Below the pieces are notes generated by a model that had not been told where the DNA came from, did not search any database, and saw only the letters and a list, made by a program, of their open reading frames with translations. Below, piece after piece: positions 35,921 to 48,406 of a stretch of 64,000 bases of DNA. Location of the stretch: NCBI RefSeq assembly GCF_013414195.1, contig NZ_JAATTV010000003.1, positions 124,001 through 188,000 of the forward strand. The letters run 5' to 3'. This stretch comes from Psychrobacter sp. BI730. Its GTDB lineage: Bacteria > Pseudomonadota > Gammaproteobacteria > Pseudomonadales > Moraxellaceae. The position numbers and the translations under genes were made by a program. Positions within the stretch are counted from its first letter, which is position 1. Each line of letters begins with the position of its first letter.

Positions 35921-36727
35921 CTAGCGCTTGCGTAATAATAACTGTGAGATAACCACTAATACTAGCGAGGCAACTAGCAATAACGTACCAATGGCGTTGA
36001 CTTCGGGCTTGAGTCCTACGCGCACCATTGAGTAAATCCGTAATGGCAAAATCTCATAGCTAGGCCCTGTGACAAAGGTCGAGACCACCACATCATCTAG
36101 CGATAAGGTGAAGGCCAGTAACCAGCCTGCCATAACCGCAGGCAAGATAACTGGAATCAGTACCGTACGCACCATGGTTGATTCGTTAGCCCCCAAGTCA
36201 CGTGCCGCCTCCATTAGACGCTCATCTAAACTACTTAATCGTGCAAAGACGGTAATAACGACGAAGGGTAAGCAAAAAGTAATGTGCGCCAATAGCAGTG
36301 AGACAAAGCCCAATTGCAAACCAATCAGTAAGAACAATGCTAGCAATGAAATAGCTAATACAATCTCAGGCGACATCATCAGGACAAACAGTAGACCATT
36401 TAGTAAGCCTTTACCACGAAAATTATAACGGTGTAACGCCAGCGCTGTAAGCGTGCCTATCAAAGTTGAGACGGTGGCTGCCACCAATCCTAATACAATA
36501 GAGTGCCAAAAAGCATCGAGCATCGCTTGGTTGTTAAACAGTGATTCGTACCACTTTAAGCTAAAACCGCCCCAGTTATAGCCAATTTTCGACTCATTAA
36601 AGGACATTACCACCAAGACAATAATAGGTAGGTACAACAAGGCATAAATCAGTCCGAGATAGCCTTTGGCAGCGATACTACCAATCTTGAGCGGACGAGT
36701 TTTTTTATTCGGTGAGCTATAAGACAT
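35921..36727 (-). CDS. potI: Polyamine ABC transporter permease (PotI/PotC-like)
   Basis: 268 residues, six membrane helices. The coupling motif EAARDLGANESTMVRTVLIPVILPAVMA lies in the cytoplasmic loop (shown in part as EAARDLGA), and LSLDDVVVSTFVTGPS is characteristic of PotC/PotI. Its start overlaps the stop of the preceding permease by one base, so translation is coupled. Confidence 0.92.
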   Translation of the reverse strand: MSYSSPNKKTRPLKIGSIAAKGYLGLIYALLYLPIIVLVVMSFNESKIGYNWGGFSLKWYESLFNNQAMLDAFWHSIVLGLVAATVSTLIGTLTALALHRYNFRGKGLLNGLLFVLMMSPEIVLAISLLALFLLIGLQLGFVSLLLAHITFCLPFVVITVFARLSSLDERLMEAARDLGANESTMVRTVLIPVILPAVMAGWLLAFTLSLDDVVVSTFVTGPSYEILPLRIYSMVRVGLKPEVNAIGTLLLVASLVLVVISQLLLRKR

Positions 36728-37605
36728 TAGGCCACCTCGTTAAAATCAGTCTTGCCAATACGGCGACTACTGGCACGGTAGGCAAGTAATAATACTGCCA
36801 TCGCTAATGTCAATAATACGCTAGCTGCCGCACCAAAGGGCCAGTCACGCGCATCTAGAAATTGGTTTTTGATGATATTACCGACCAATAAGTTACGAGA
36901 ACCACCCAAGATATCAGCCACATAAAACATGCCCATCGCAGGCAACAGTACTAGTAAAACCCCAGAGATAATACCAGGGGTCGTTAAAGGCAGTACCACA
37001 TGCCAAAAGGTCTGTGTCTTAGTTGCGCCCAAATCCTGCGAAGCCAGTAGCATGTCATTACGCAAGTCGGTAAATACGGCATATAGTGGTAGCACCATAA
37101 ACGGGAATAACAAGTAAGTTAAGCCTGCGATCACTGCGCCTTGGGTATATAAAATATCGATAGGGGTATCGATCACACCGATAGCTAGCAGAGACTTATT
37201 GATCAACCCGTTATTGGCAAATAGTAATTTGAGCGCATATGTCCGTACCAAGGAGTTGGTCCAAAATGGCAGTATCAGTAACATCATAAGCAGCGGCTGC
37301 CAACGTATTTTTGCTTTGGAGATCAGCCATGCAAAAGGGTAGCCAAGCAGCAGACAGATGACCGTTGTAATACCTGCCATCCATAATGAGTGGACAAATA
37401 CCTCAAAATACAATGGGTCAATCATACGCACGTAACTGTCGATACTGACAGGTAAACTGATAAAGGCGCTGCTATCGCGGGTCAAAAAACTGACAGCGAT
37501 GACCAAGATATTTGGCAACAGCGCAAATATCAGTAGCCAACCCCAAATTAGCCAAAGCGTGGCGGTACGAAATGGACTTTTACTGCCTAAGTGGTTGCGA
37601 GCCAT
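36727..37605 (-). CDS. potH: Polyamine ABC transporter permease (PotH/PotB-like)
   Basis: 292 residues, six membrane helices. ASQDLGATKTQTFWHVVLP is the EAA-type coupling loop; MFYVADILGGSRNLLVGN is typical of PotH. It shares one base with the stop of the ATPase gene upstream and one with potI downstream. Confidence 0.92.
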   Translation of the reverse strand: MARNHLGSKSPFRTATLWLIWGWLLIFALLPNILVIAVSFLTRDSSAFISLPVSIDSYVRMIDPLYFEVFVHSLWMAGITTVICLLLGYPFAWLISKAKIRWQPLLMMLLILPFWTNSLVRTYALKLLFANNGLINKSLLAIGVIDTPIDILYTQGAVIAGLTYLLFPFMVLPLYAVFTDLRNDMLLASQDLGATKTQTFWHVVLPLTTPGIISGVLLVLLPAMGMFYVADILGGSRNLLVGNIIKNQFLDARDWPFGAAASVLLTLAMAVLLLAYRASSRRIGKTDFNEVA

Positions 37606-38846
37606 CAGCTACCATCCTTTTGTGCAGTTATTTCGGGCACAGCTTCAGAGTCTTCTGGCAATACCCATTCCCAGCCATCCACCCATGAGACTTTAACGCC
37701 TTCGTTTAGTTTGTAATCAAAGCTCGGGTCGTCTTCATCAAAGAACTCAGAGGCCTTAATGATATGACCATTTGCCAGTTCGATAATCGAGTCTAAGGTG
37801 CTACCTTTATAGTTACTCTCGATGACACGGCCTAACAGTCCGCTATGCTCGTTGTCTTTTGGATCATATATTCGTAAATCTTCGGGGCGAAGTAGTAAAT
37901 TAACGATATCGCCCACTTGCACATCATTGGCAAAATTGGGACGACGTAAGTTGCGTAAGGTGGTCGGCCCTTCTTGCGCTTGCGCTTCACAGACTTCGAC
38001 CTCAATACGTCCGTTAGTCACCTTACCATCTCTATCTGGCTGGTCTGGATAAACCCCTTTGACCTCAGCTCTGAATAAATTGGTCTCGCCGATAAATTTG
38101 GCAGTAAACAAATTGGCAGGGGTTTCGTAAATCTCGATAGGCGTACCGATTTGCTGGAACGAGCCGTCTTTCATCACGGCAATACGGTCTGACATCGAGA
38201 GCGCTTCTTCTTGGTCATGGGTCACGAAGACAAAGGTTATGCCTAGCTCACGTTGTAGACGCTTCAGCTCAGACTGCATTTGCAGGCGCAGTTTATGATC
38301 GAGTGCGGATAACGGTTCATCAAGCAATAGTAATTTAGGACGGTTAATCACCGCACGAGCAATGGCAACTCGCTGCTGCTGACCACCAGACAAATCTTGT
38401 GGCTTGCGGTTGCCCAAATGCTCTAGCTGTACCATCGCTAGCATCTCGCTGACACGTCTTTGGATTTCATCTTTTGGGACTTTTTTTAGCTTTAGGCCAT
38501 AAGCCACGTTTTGGGCGACGCTCATGTGAGGGAACAGCGCATACTGCTGAAATACGGTATTGACCGGACGTTTATCAGCGGATAAGCCTGCCATCTGTAC
38601 GCCATCCAAATATATCGCCCCAGCGTTCGGCTGCTCAAAGCCTGCAATCAAGCGTAGTAATGTCGTCTTACCACAGCCTGATGGGCCAAGCAGCGTCAAA
38701 AATTCACCATGTTTGATATCAAGGTTGATGTCTTTTAGTACTTCGGTTTGATCATAAGTTTTTTTTAGTCCAGTCAGTTGCAGCAGCACCTGATCATCAT
38801 GAGGTGACGCAGAGGTGTTATGCGTATTTTGAGATAAATCGGTCAT
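37605..38846 (-). CDS. potG: Polyamine ABC transporter ATP-binding protein (PotG/PotA-like)
   Basis: 413 residues. Walker A GPSGCGKT at 54-61, Q-loop [10 protein letters not shown], signature [14 protein letters not shown], Walker [14 protein letters not shown]-loop FVTHDQEEA, then a C-terminal TOBE-type regulatory domain. First gene of potG-H-I. No periplasmic binding protein (PotF/PotD) is in or near the operon, so it must be encoded elsewhere. Confidence 0.93.
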   Translation of the reverse strand: MTDLSQNTHNTSASPHDDQVLLQLTGLKKTYDQTEVLKDINLDIKHGEFLTLLGPSGCGKTTLLRLIAGFEQPNAGAIYLDGVQMAGLSADKRPVNTVFQQYALFPHMSVAQNVAYGLKLKKVPKDEIQRRVSEMLAMVQLEHLGNRKPQDLSGGQQQRVAIARAVINRPKLLLLDEPLSALDHKLRLQMQSELKRLQRELGITFVFVTHDQEEALSMSDRIAVMKDGSFQQIGTPIEIYETPANLFTAKFIGETNLFRAEVKGVYPDQPDRDGKVTNGRIEVEVCEAQAQEGPTTLRNLRRPNFANDVQVGDIVNLLLRPEDLRIYDPKDNEHSGLLGRVIESNYKGSTLDSIIELANGHIIKASEFFDEDDPSFDYKLNEGVKVSWVDGWEWVLPEDSEAVPEITAQKDGS

Positions 38847-39247
38847 AATATCTGTTCCTAAGCGTCTAACATCTATATGCAGCTGGCTGTCATTATAGGG
38901 ATTGGCATGAGCGTAAGCACGATTTGATTACGGTCTAAATGCTGCCTGAGTGCTGCGTATTATAACAAACCCTTGATATAAGTCAGTGCAAGTTCGTTAT
39001 AAGTTACGCGAGTAATACTGTCGTAGCAGCGATATATACAGCTGCATTTTTAGATGTGACTACATTCACCTAGCGATATTTAGACAAATTTTTTTACCGT
39101 TTTTTGGTTTTTATTCCTATACAATCACGTTATGGCTAACGAACATAACTAGCCTGATAGTTTGGCGATAATTAGTCAGTCTGTGCTGGAATACATGTAT
39201 GCAAAACAGCTTATAACTCTAATATTATTGATGATAAAGGATCTCTC
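38847..39247. other. Divergent potG/can intergenic region
   Basis: About 400 bases with no gene. A TATACAAT box at about 39118-39125 could be the can promoter; the potG promoter lies to the left. No known operator recognised. Confidence 0.4.
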
Positions 39248-39886
39248 ATGCCTACCGATATACGTCCAACCACAGGTCAAGAAGCACTTGAGCTTTTAAA
39301 AGCAGGTAATGCACGCTACGTTGATAGCCTCACCAGTACCGATGAGTATATGCAGCGCCGTCCAGAGTTGGTCAAGGATCAAAATCCATTGGCCATTATT
39401 TTGGGTTGCTCGGATGCACGAGTACCCGTTGAGATTGTTTTTGATCAAGGTTTGGGAGATTTGTTCGTTATACGAGTCGCAGGTAATGTGGTTGCACCAT
39501 CGCAGATTGGTTCAATCGAGTTTGCAGCCGAAGCCTTTGGTACGCAACTGGTGGTGGTACTTGGACACTCGAAATGCGGTGCTGTCACGGCTTGCGTTGA
39601 GACACTGATTAATCCTGAACAAAACTATTCACCTAACTTGCAGTCCATCGTAGATCGTATTCGTCCAAGCGTTTATAACTTGCACGAACTGGCAACTGCC
39701 AATGGTCAAGACGTCGATGCAGATGAATTGGTTGACCGTTCTATCCGTGCCAACGTGCGCATGTCAGTCAGTCAGCTAAAGCATGGCTCACGGGCATTAG
39801 AGGACTTAACCAATAGTGGCCAACTGCTGGTAGTCGGTGCTGAGTATGATCTTGAGACAGGAAAAGTGCGTTTTTTAGATAGCTAG
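39248..39886 (+). CDS. can: Beta-class carbonic anhydrase
   Basis: 212 residues. Reversible hydration of CO2. Zinc ligands C54 with the D56/R58 dyad in GCSDAR, and H107/C110 in GHSKCGA. The start MPTDIRPTTGQEAL follows AAAGGATCTCTC. The last codons (Leu-Asp-Ser-stop) form the first part of an 18-bp tandem repeat that runs past the gene. Confidence 0.95.
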   Translation: MPTDIRPTTGQEALELLKAGNARYVDSLTSTDEYMQRRPELVKDQNPLAIILGCSDARVPVEIVFDQGLGDLFVIRVAGNVVAPSQIGSIEFAAEAFGTQLVVVLGHSKCGAVTACVETLINPEQNYSPNLQSIVDRIRPSVYNLHELATANGQDVDADELVDRSIRANVRMSVSQLKHGSRALEDLTNSGQLLVVGAEYDLETGKVRFLDS

Positions 39887-39938
39887 TCAGTCTTAGATAG
39901 CTAGTCAGTCTTAGATAGCTAGTCAGTCTTAGATAGCT
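39875..39938. repeat. 18-bp tandem repeat over the can stop codon
   Basis: Unit TTAGATAGCTAGTCAGTC occurs three times (39875-39892, 39893-39910, 39911-39928) plus a 10-base partial copy. The first unit holds the last three sense codons and the stop, so each copy reads Leu-Asp-Ser-stop in the same frame. Confidence 0.95.
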
Positions 39939-40108
39939 TTAGATAACTAGCTAGTTAGGGCATAAAGACGAACATACCTTGTTCATATTCTTACAAAACT
40001 CTATCAGTTATTTTGCCATTTTTTATTATGATAAGAGAACGACGCAAGTCACGACAATAGTGATTTGCGTGTTTTTGCCTTTATTTTTTGAATTATATTA
40101 GGATAATT

Positions 40109-40672
40109 ATGTCTACTTCATTTAACAACAATAACGACGCAATAGACCAGCCTGCTAGCAGCGTTAACATGGATGGCGTTCAGTCAATCTCTACGCAAAC
40201 GACAGGTTTTACTTTTAACCACACCATGTTGCGTGTCAAAAACCCTGCTAAATCGCTAGAGTTTTACACTGGTGTCTTGGGTATGACCTTGCTTGCCGTT
40301 AAGAAGTTCCCTGACATGGGATTCGATTTATATTTCTTGGCAAAGCTAACTGAGAGCGAGCGCGAAAACTTGCCAACTGGCGATGACTTAGAAATCTTTG
40401 CTTTCCGTCAACGTGGTATTTTGGAGCTGACCCATAACTACGGCACCGAGACAAAAGCTGACTTTAGCTATCATGACGGCAATCAGGATCCACAGGGTTT
40501 TGGTCATATTTGTTTTAGCGTTCCAAGCTTGGATGAAGCGGTTGCTTGGTTTGATAAAAACGACGTCGAATTTAAAAAACGTCCAGAAGATGGCAGTATG
40601 AAAAACATTGCCTTTATCAAAGATGTAGACGGCTACTGGATCGAAATCGTACAGGCCGATTTGATGGGCTAA
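40109..40672 (+). CDS. gloA: Lactoylglutathione lyase (glyoxalase I)
   Basis: 187 residues from ATG 40109 with AGGA upstream. It converts the methylglyoxal-glutathione adduct to S-lactoylglutathione. The long form, with a polar N-terminal extension of about 35 residues; the core starts FNHTMLRVKNPAKSLEFY (metal His), with ELTHNYGTE, GFGHICFSV and WIEIVQ carrying the other metal ligands. Confidence 0.94.
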   Translation: MSTSFNNNNDAIDQPASSVNMDGVQSISTQTTGFTFNHTMLRVKNPAKSLEFYTGVLGMTLLAVKKFPDMGFDLYFLAKLTESERENLPTGDDLEIFAFRQRGILELTHNYGTETKADFSYHDGNQDPQGFGHICFSVPSLDEAVAWFDKNDVEFKKRPEDGSMKNIAFIKDVDGYWIEIVQADLMG

Positions 40673-40744
40673 CTGTCATAACGATAGCACCTATTAAGAT
40701 AAGTGCGTTAATAGAAATAAATAGAATAAAGGAGTATCACCCAG

Positions 40745-41722
40745 ATGCCTACCTCTGAGGCAGACACGACACTGAGTGCTGAGACAGCTGCGCAGTCTAC
40801 GACAACGGATGGATTGACCTATCAAAGCATTCTTGGTTCGGCAAATGAGATATGGGTTGGCTTTGTTGAACGCATCCCATATTTTGTCGCATCAATTATC
40901 GTTATTCTAATTTTTTGGTTTTTATCGATTGTCTTCAAAAAAATCGTTCACAAATTATTAGGCAGTCGTAGTCGGCATCAGAACTTGGTCAAGGTGTTTC
41001 AGCGGATAGGCGGGGCACTTATTCTGTTTATTGGCTTTATGATCGCCATGGTTGTTGCTATTCCAGGATTTACACCAGCTAAGCTAATCGGCGCACTAGG
41101 TATTGGTTCTGTGGCTATCGGTTTTGCTTTTAAGGATATCTTCCAAAACTTGCTTTCTGGTATCTTGCTACTAATTTCAGAGCCGTTTCGTATCGGTGAT
41201 CAAATCGTTTCAGGCGACTATGAAGGAACGGTCGAAGATATTAAAATCCGCGCAACTACCATCAAGACTTATGATGGTCGGCAAGTGGTGATTCCAAACT
41301 CAGATCTTTATACTTCAGCATTGACCGTCAATACCGCTTACAAGCAGCGTCGTTTGCAAGTCGCAGTTGGTATCGGTTATGAAGATGATATTGAAGCTGC
41401 CAAAGCTGAGATTATCAAGGCGTTAGATAAGATAGAGAGCGTCTCGAAGAAAGCAACACCAAGCGTGATTGCTACTGGTTTTGGCGGTTCGTCCATTGAT
41501 CTAATGGTACGCTGGTTTATCGAAGATGGTACGCAAGCCAATAAGGTTGCCTCGATTCATCAAGTAATTGTAGGTATCAAAAACTCGTTGGATGCAGCGG
41601 GCGTAAATATTCCATTCCCAATACGTACAATCGATTTGAGTGATCCTTCAGTAAGTGCAATCGTTAATAAAATGAACGAGCAGCAAGACGTTGTGGACGT
41701 GAATAAAACAGTGGCCGAGTAG
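40745..41722 (+). CDS. MscS-family mechanosensitive channel
   Basis: 325 residues. Three membrane helices at about 45-65, 95-115 and 125-145. The pore helix carries the Gly/Ala pattern (AIGFAFKDIFQNLLSGILLL), followed by the beta domain FRIGDQIVSGDYEGTVEDI and VIPNSDLY. Opens under membrane tension to release solutes on hypo-osmotic shock. Polar tails at both ends. Terminator follows. Confidence 0.92.
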   Translation: MPTSEADTTLSAETAAQSTTTDGLTYQSILGSANEIWVGFVERIPYFVASIIVILIFWFLSIVFKKIVHKLLGSRSRHQNLVKVFQRIGGALILFIGFMIAMVVAIPGFTPAKLIGALGIGSVAIGFAFKDIFQNLLSGILLLISEPFRIGDQIVSGDYEGTVEDIKIRATTIKTYDGRQVVIPNSDLYTSALTVNTAYKQRRLQVAVGIGYEDDIEAAKAEIIKALDKIESVSKKATPSVIATGFGGSSIDLMVRWFIEDGTQANKVASIHQVIVGIKNSLDAAGVNIPFPIRTIDLSDPSVSAIVNKMNEQQDVVDVNKTVAE

Positions 41723-41784
41723 TGCGCTCGGTGAAGTATTTAATTAGTGTTAAAACTTTAATTTCCACAATATTTAGAAAATCG

Positions 41785-41821
41785 AAAAACCGCCACATCC
41801 ATTGATATGGCGGTTTTTTTT
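41785..41821. terminator. Bidirectional terminator after mscS gene
   Basis: Stem CCGCCA/TGGCGG flanked by A-run and eight T; serves the mscS gene and the convergent cytochrome c' gene. Confidence 0.85.
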
Positions 41822-41850
41822 ACGTGTCGACTTGCTATAAATATAAAGGC

Positions 41851-42327
41851 TTATTCGTCTTTTGCTCTAAAGTCGGTATGGCATGATTTACAGCTTGCAC
41901 CAACTTGTCCAAAGGCAGGTTTAACATCGTCCATGCTAGTGGCGTTTTGGGCGGCGGCGTTTAGCTCAGCAGTGACTTTTTGAAAGTTTTCAGCTTCAGC
42001 ACTGAAACCATCAGCATTAGACCAAACCGCTTCAGTAGCATTACCTACCGCTTCTGGGTCTTCAAAATGACCCCAAGGCTTGGCGGCATCTTCTGCTAGG
42101 AATGCCGCTTGCTCTTTAAATACATCGGCATCAAATGTATCAGGTGCTTTTGCCATATCACCCATGACGCCCATTGCGTCGCCCCAGTTTTTCATGGTGT
42201 CTTGACGCGCTTGCACGTCAGGGTTAGATCCTGTTGAAGTGCTACAGGCCGTTAGACCCAGTGCAGCCGCCATCAAAGTAACGCTAAACAGAGATTTGAA
42301 AGATTTGTTGGTATGAACCTGTGCCAT
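41851..42327 (-). CDS. Cytochrome c' family lipoprotein
   Basis: 158 residues. Signal peptide with lipobox LTAC, then a four-helix-bundle domain with a single heme site CKSCH near the C terminus, the class II cytochrome c pattern. Such proteins bind NO or carry electrons; the role here is not known. AAAGGAG precedes the ATG. Confidence 0.88.
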   Translation of the reverse strand: MAQVHTNKSFKSLFSVTLMAAALGLTACSTSTGSNPDVQARQDTMKNWGDAMGVMGDMAKAPDTFDADVFKEQAAFLAEDAAKPWGHFEDPEAVGNATEAVWSNADGFSAEAENFQKVTAELNAAAQNATSMDDVKPAFGQVGASCKSCHTDFRAKDE

Positions 42328-42640
42328 ATGACTTACTCCTTTAAACTTGGCTAATAGTAAGCGTGATTACAAACGCTCGCTTTGACTTAAAATATAGTTA
42401 TACAAAATACTGCCTAAAATTCTTTCGAGCACAGTTGCTAATAAAGAACGTCTTCTATTGTAACGGTTATCTGTGCGTTGGGAATTATATAGTTGTTATA
42501 TCCTCGTAATATTTTAAATAAGCATACCTCAACTTGGTTGTTACTGCTTATAGTTGGTTACGATGATTGTATTGGTAAATACACGACATGTTTTTTACAA
42601 TAATAACGTGAGAGTTGCTCGTTTGAATGGTACCGACAAT
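42328..42640. other. Intergenic region upstream of cytochrome c' gene
   Basis: About 310 AT-rich bases between the cytochrome start and the hemF terminator. No gene or repeat seen. Confidence 0.35.
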
Positions 42641-42676
42641 AAAAAAGGCCAGCGAATAGTAGCTGACCTTTTTAAT
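42641..42676 (-). terminator. Terminator of hemF
   Basis: Stem around GGTCAGCT/AGC..GCC with one mismatch, flanked by A and T runs; about 40 bases past the hemF stop. Confidence 0.7.
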
Positions 42677-42714
42677 ACTTTCCAAAAATATGAATGACGT
42701 GATATTTACGAAAA

Positions 42715-44461
<1,747 letters not shown>

Positions 44462-45094
44462 TGCTGTCCTACATAAGCCTAAAGTCGTGGCGGTGAAAAG
44501 TATGTTGTTGCTGTTTGAAACGAGCGCTGTTTGAGACGGTTACTGTTTGAGATAACTACTGTTTTCGAGATAACTATTAGTTGAGATGAGCATGTCACCT
44601 AAACTTTACTGCTAATACTAAGATGATACCAGTATACCCTGTTCATAAAGACAGCGTGCTCATTGTATTTTTTATAAAAACACACAAAGTTCACAGACGA
44701 CGCACGATGATTAAAGCGACAATTAAAAAAAAATGCTATTATGCCATACTATTTTGACGGATACAGTGACAAGTCTTTACCCTTACATTACTATGTCGTC
44801 ACTAACATCCGCTATTGATGCAAAATAATAGGGCATAATGTCACCCCTCAGTCGTCAATAGTATAAAAGCATCAATAGTTTGATATCAAAACGTTGGTAT
44901 TGACGCGCGGTCTATTGTGCTAGCGTGTCTATTGTCGTAAGTAGCGCAGCTATACAAATACGAAAGTTGCATGAATAATTATATGGTCGATTACATCAAT
45001 AATGATGTAGGTATTATTGACGTCTTTTGATTATAGTCAACGCTATATTTTAAAGACACGTCTTGTCAGCAGATTGGTAGGTATCGTACGGTTT
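44462..45094. other. Divergent ribA/dxs intergenic region
   Basis: About 630 bases. It holds the degenerate repeat at 44511-44592 and several candidate promoters; no coding sequence was recognised. Confidence 0.4.
44511..44592. repeat. Degenerate 16-18-bp tandem repeat upstream of ribA
   Basis: Five imperfect copies of CTGTTTGAGATAACTA at 44511, 44527, 44543, 44559 and 44577, about 50 bases upstream of the ribA start. Copy length varies from 16 to 18 bases. Confidence 0.7.
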
Positions 45095-47158
45095 ATGCAG
45101 CAGTCACCTCATTCTCCAAAGTCTCAGTCCCTATCTACATCAGTGCTGGATTCTGCTGCTCAGTTATCGAGCTTACAGCAGACCTATACTGTGATACCAC
45201 GTGTGCGTCCTCATACGCCATTGCTTGATGCAATTGATACACCCACTGACCTCAGCACACTTTCGGCTGCCAAGCTTATTACGCTGGCTGATGAATTGCG
45301 CCTTTTTCTATTGTATTCAGCTGGTCAGAGCGGTGGGCATTTTGGTGCCAATTTGGGCGTGGTTGAGCTGACCATCGTATTGCATTATTTGTTAGAGACG
45401 CCGCAAGACCAAATCGTCTGGGACGTGGGTCATCAAGCTTATGCTCATAAAGTACTGACAGGTCGCCGTGAGCAGCTAGGTACTATCAGGTCTAAAGATG
45501 GTCTGACAGCATTTCCTGAGCGCGCAGAATCTGTCTACGATACATTTGGCGTTGGGCATTCATCGACCTCTATTTCAGCTGGTCTGGGTATGAGTCTCGC
45601 CCTGCGTTATCAAGGCCGCGAGCAAACGGTTGCTTGCATCATTGGTGATGGTGCGATGACAGGTGGTATGGCATTTGAAGCGATGAATGACGCAGTACAG
45701 CAAGATGCTGATTTACTGGTCATTCTAAACGATAATGATATGTCGATATCTTGCTCTATTGGCGGGTTTTCACGACATTTAGCGATGCTTTGGGAATCAG
45801 GTTATCAAGTTGATATCTCTGAGTCAGGTGAGCCAGTACTCTGCCACCGTCCTGATATGCAAGCGTTCGATCGCCGCAAACGTCATAAAGAGATGCGCGA
45901 TGTTCCACAGCTAGAAGATAACTTATTCAAAGCGATTGGTTTTACCTATTTTGGTCCGTTTGATGGGCATAATATTCCTGAGCTACTGCGCGTATTGTCA
46001 CTGGCGAAGCAAGTAAAAGGTCCAGTATTGGTGCATATCTATACTACTAAGGGTAAAGGCTTTGCACCAGCAGAGTTAGACCCGGTGGGCTATCATGCAA
46101 TCAGTAAATTGCCAGTCGAAAATCATAAAGCGTCTAAAGCTGACTCTATAGAGCAGCTAAAAAAACAACCAAGTACAAAGCAAGCGTTAAAATATTCGCA
46201 AGTGTTTGGCCAGTTTTTATGTGATAAAGCGGCTGAAGACGATAAGCTACTAGCTGTCACCCCTGCCATGGAAGAAGGCTCAGGGATGACGGACTTTGCT
46301 CGTCACTTTCCAGAGCGTTTCTTTGATGTGGCTATTGCTGAGCAACATGCTGTCACGCTAGCGGCTGGAATGGCAACTCAAGGCGTCAAACCTATTGTCG
46401 CGATTTATTCAACGTTCTTGCAGCGTGGATATGATCAGCTGATTCATGACGTGGCCTTACAGAATCTCGATGTAATGTTTGCCATTGATCGAGCGGGCCT
46501 AGTCGGTGAAGATGGTGCCACGCATGCTGGCGTGTTTGATTTCGGATTCTTACGTTGTGTGCCTAATATGGTGATTGCAGCACCAAAAGATGAGAACGAA
46601 TGCTACCATTTGCTCAATACTTGCTATGAGTATCCAGGCTGCACAGCGGTACGTTATCCGCGTGGTACAGGCACAGGTGCTGATATTAAGCAGCCAGCTC
46701 AAACTTATAAAGTTGGCGAAGCTGTTGTCGAGTCAGTATTAGGTAAAGCTGATGCACCTTACAAATTGGCACTATTGGCCTTTGGTACGATGGTAGCAAC
46801 TGCTCAGCAAGCCGCAGAAACCCTAACAGATAACGATGCAGCGTTAGATTGCCAGATACAGGTGGTCAATATGCGTTGGGTAAAACCGTTAGATACGGTA
46901 ATGCTTGAGACGTTACTGGCGCAAGGGGTCACTCATATAGCAACCCTAGAAGAGCACATGATTATGGGCGGCGCGGGTAGTGCAGTGAATGAATATTTGC
47001 TCAATGAGTCGGCAGCCTTTAAGCAAAGTCGTCCAGCTATTGCTAATATCGGTATTCCTGATCGCTTTATTGCTCATGGCTCTCAAGCAGAGCAATTAGC
47101 TGATTGTGGTCTAGATGTCGAGGGCGTGGTTAAACAGCTTAAAACGCTCTTATCGTAA
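45095..47158 (+). CDS. dxs: 1-deoxy-D-xylulose-5-phosphate synthase
   Basis: 687 residues from ATG 45095; an in-frame TTG at 45017 is less likely. First enzyme of the MEP isoprenoid pathway; also feeds PdxJ and ThiG. Thiamine-PP site [16 protein letters not shown] with NDNDMSIS; N-terminal [16 protein letters not shown] and [10 protein letters not shown]; the transketolase middle domain [18 protein letters not shown]. About 40 extra polar residues at the N terminus. Confidence 0.96.
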   Translation: MQQSPHSPKSQSLSTSVLDSAAQLSSLQQTYTVIPRVRPHTPLLDAIDTPTDLSTLSAAKLITLADELRLFLLYSAGQSGGHFGANLGVVELTIVLHYLLETPQDQIVWDVGHQAYAHKVLTGRREQLGTIRSKDGLTAFPERAESVYDTFGVGHSSTSISAGLGMSLALRYQGREQTVACIIGDGAMTGGMAFEAMNDAVQQDADLLVILNDNDMSISCSIGGFSRHLAMLWESGYQVDISESGEPVLCHRPDMQAFDRRKRHKEMRDVPQLEDNLFKAIGFTYFGPFDGHNIPELLRVLSLAKQVKGPVLVHIYTTKGKGFAPAELDPVGYHAISKLPVENHKASKADSIEQLKKQPSTKQALKYSQVFGQFLCDKAAEDDKLLAVTPAMEEGSGMTDFARHFPERFFDVAIAEQHAVTLAAGMATQGVKPIVAIYSTFLQRGYDQLIHDVALQNLDVMFAIDRAGLVGEDGATHAGVFDFGFLRCVPNMVIAAPKDENECYHLLNTCYEYPGCTAVRYPRGTGTGADIKQPAQTYKVGEAVVESVLGKADAPYKLALLAFGTMVATAQQAAETLTDNDAALDCQIQVVNMRWVKPLDTVMLETLLAQGVTHIATLEEHMIMGGAGSAVNEYLLNESAAFKQSRPAIANIGIPDRFIAHGSQAEQLADCGLDVEGVVKQLKTLLS

Positions 47159-47502
47159 GCGTTACAATATTATTTTAAAAAATTAATGCGCTAAAAAGGC
47201 ATGAATTAAAACCGATATAAGCTCTTTAAACAGAGCAAACGCCTGCTAGCCGTAGGTGCTAACTTTTTTACAACTTGCGCAGTTTAGATGATCGCCAAAG
47301 TACTGGCTTGGTCAGCGTAACGGTTTTTTCATTTTTATCGAACAATTTTAGTATAATGCGAGTGTCTTTTATAAGTTTTCGTTTATAAGAGACACGTTTT
47401 TAATCGCATAGATGTGGTGTGATGCGGCGGCTGTTTGGCATGTTGTGGGCACAAAGTTAGTCTTATTTTTTTATATTCATTCATCAAGCAAATAGGTTAT
47501 TT
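47159..47502. promoter_or_regulatory. dxs-suhB intergenic region with a TATAAT box
   Basis: About 340 bases without a gene. TATAAT at 47352-47357 is the best -10 candidate for suhB, but no good -35 stands 16-18 bases before it. The implied leader would be about 140 bases. Confidence 0.35.
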
Positions 47503-48330
47503 ATGGAACCCATGGTCGTCATCGCAGCGCGTACTGCTGAAAAAGTTGGTAAAGAGATTTTATATGCGCATCAAAACCGTCACAAAATCGAGTTAGATAT
47601 CGAGTCTAAAGGACTTGATGGTCTGGTTACCCGCATTGATCGCTTTAGCGAAGAGCTCACGATTGAGACGCTAAAAGCCAGCTATCCTAATCATTCATTT
47701 TTGGGTGAAGAGTTTGGTATGCAAGAAGGCCGCGGCGAAGATGCTGACTGGTGCTGGATTATCGATCCACTAGACGGCACTAAGAACTTTGTCCACGGTG
47801 TACCGCAGTTCTGCGTATCTATCGCAGTCCAGCATAAAGGTGTTACCCAACACGGTGTGGTCTATGATCCTGTTCGTGATGAGATGTTCTCAGCGAGCCG
47901 CGGTAAAGGCGCGCGCTTGAACAATCGCCGTATGCAAGTGAGCGAGCGCAAAACCATTGATGGCGGTTTCTTTACGACCGGTCATCCGCTTGAGCGTAAG
48001 CGCAATGGCGAAGTTATCTCTTATGCTAAACAGCACTTTGAGAGCTTACAGAAGATATCTGAGGCAGGTGGTCAGGTACGTCGTATGGGTTCAGCTGCGC
48101 TTGATTTATGCTATGTTGCTGCTGGTCGTTTTGACGGTTATTTTGAGATGTCTATCAAGCCTTGGGACATCGCAGCGGGCGAGCTTATCGTAACTGAAGC
48201 ACGCGGTGTGGTGGTTGATCATACTGGCGCGCATAACTCTATGACATCAGGCTCTATCTTTGCTTGTAATGTAAAATTGCTCAAGCCATTGATGCAAACG
48301 GTTGTACCAATCTGGGGTGATGCAATCTAA
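47503..48330 (+). CDS. suhB: Inositol monophosphatase family protein SuhB
   Basis: 275 residues. Mg-dependent phosphatase, in E. coli also a partner of the Nus factors in rRNA antitermination. Metal site: GEEFG (Glu), DWCWIIDPLDGTKNFVHG and the late KPWDIAAGELIVTEA. Start MEPMVVIAARTAEKVGK fits SuhB. Confidence 0.94.
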   Translation: MEPMVVIAARTAEKVGKEILYAHQNRHKIELDIESKGLDGLVTRIDRFSEELTIETLKASYPNHSFLGEEFGMQEGRGEDADWCWIIDPLDGTKNFVHGVPQFCVSIAVQHKGVTQHGVVYDPVRDEMFSASRGKGARLNNRRMQVSERKTIDGGFFTTGHPLERKRNGEVISYAKQHFESLQKISEAGGQVRRMGSAALDLCYVAAGRFDGYFEMSIKPWDIAAGELIVTEARGVVVDHTGAHNSMTSGSIFACNVKLLKPLMQTVVPIWGDAI

Positions 48331-48406
48331 ACGTTAACCTCGTTGGTATTCATGTTTAACGCTTTCAGGATTTAAATTCAAGTAATATCTAGATTGAGTA
48401 TGAATG

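Noticed and set aside
39875..39938. Attachment site or iteron array
   Set aside because: It only duplicates the gene's own 3' end and no integrase or replication gene is near.
45033..45040. TATAGTCA as another copy of the short repeat family
   Set aside because: No matching right end within 200 bases; it would run into dxs.
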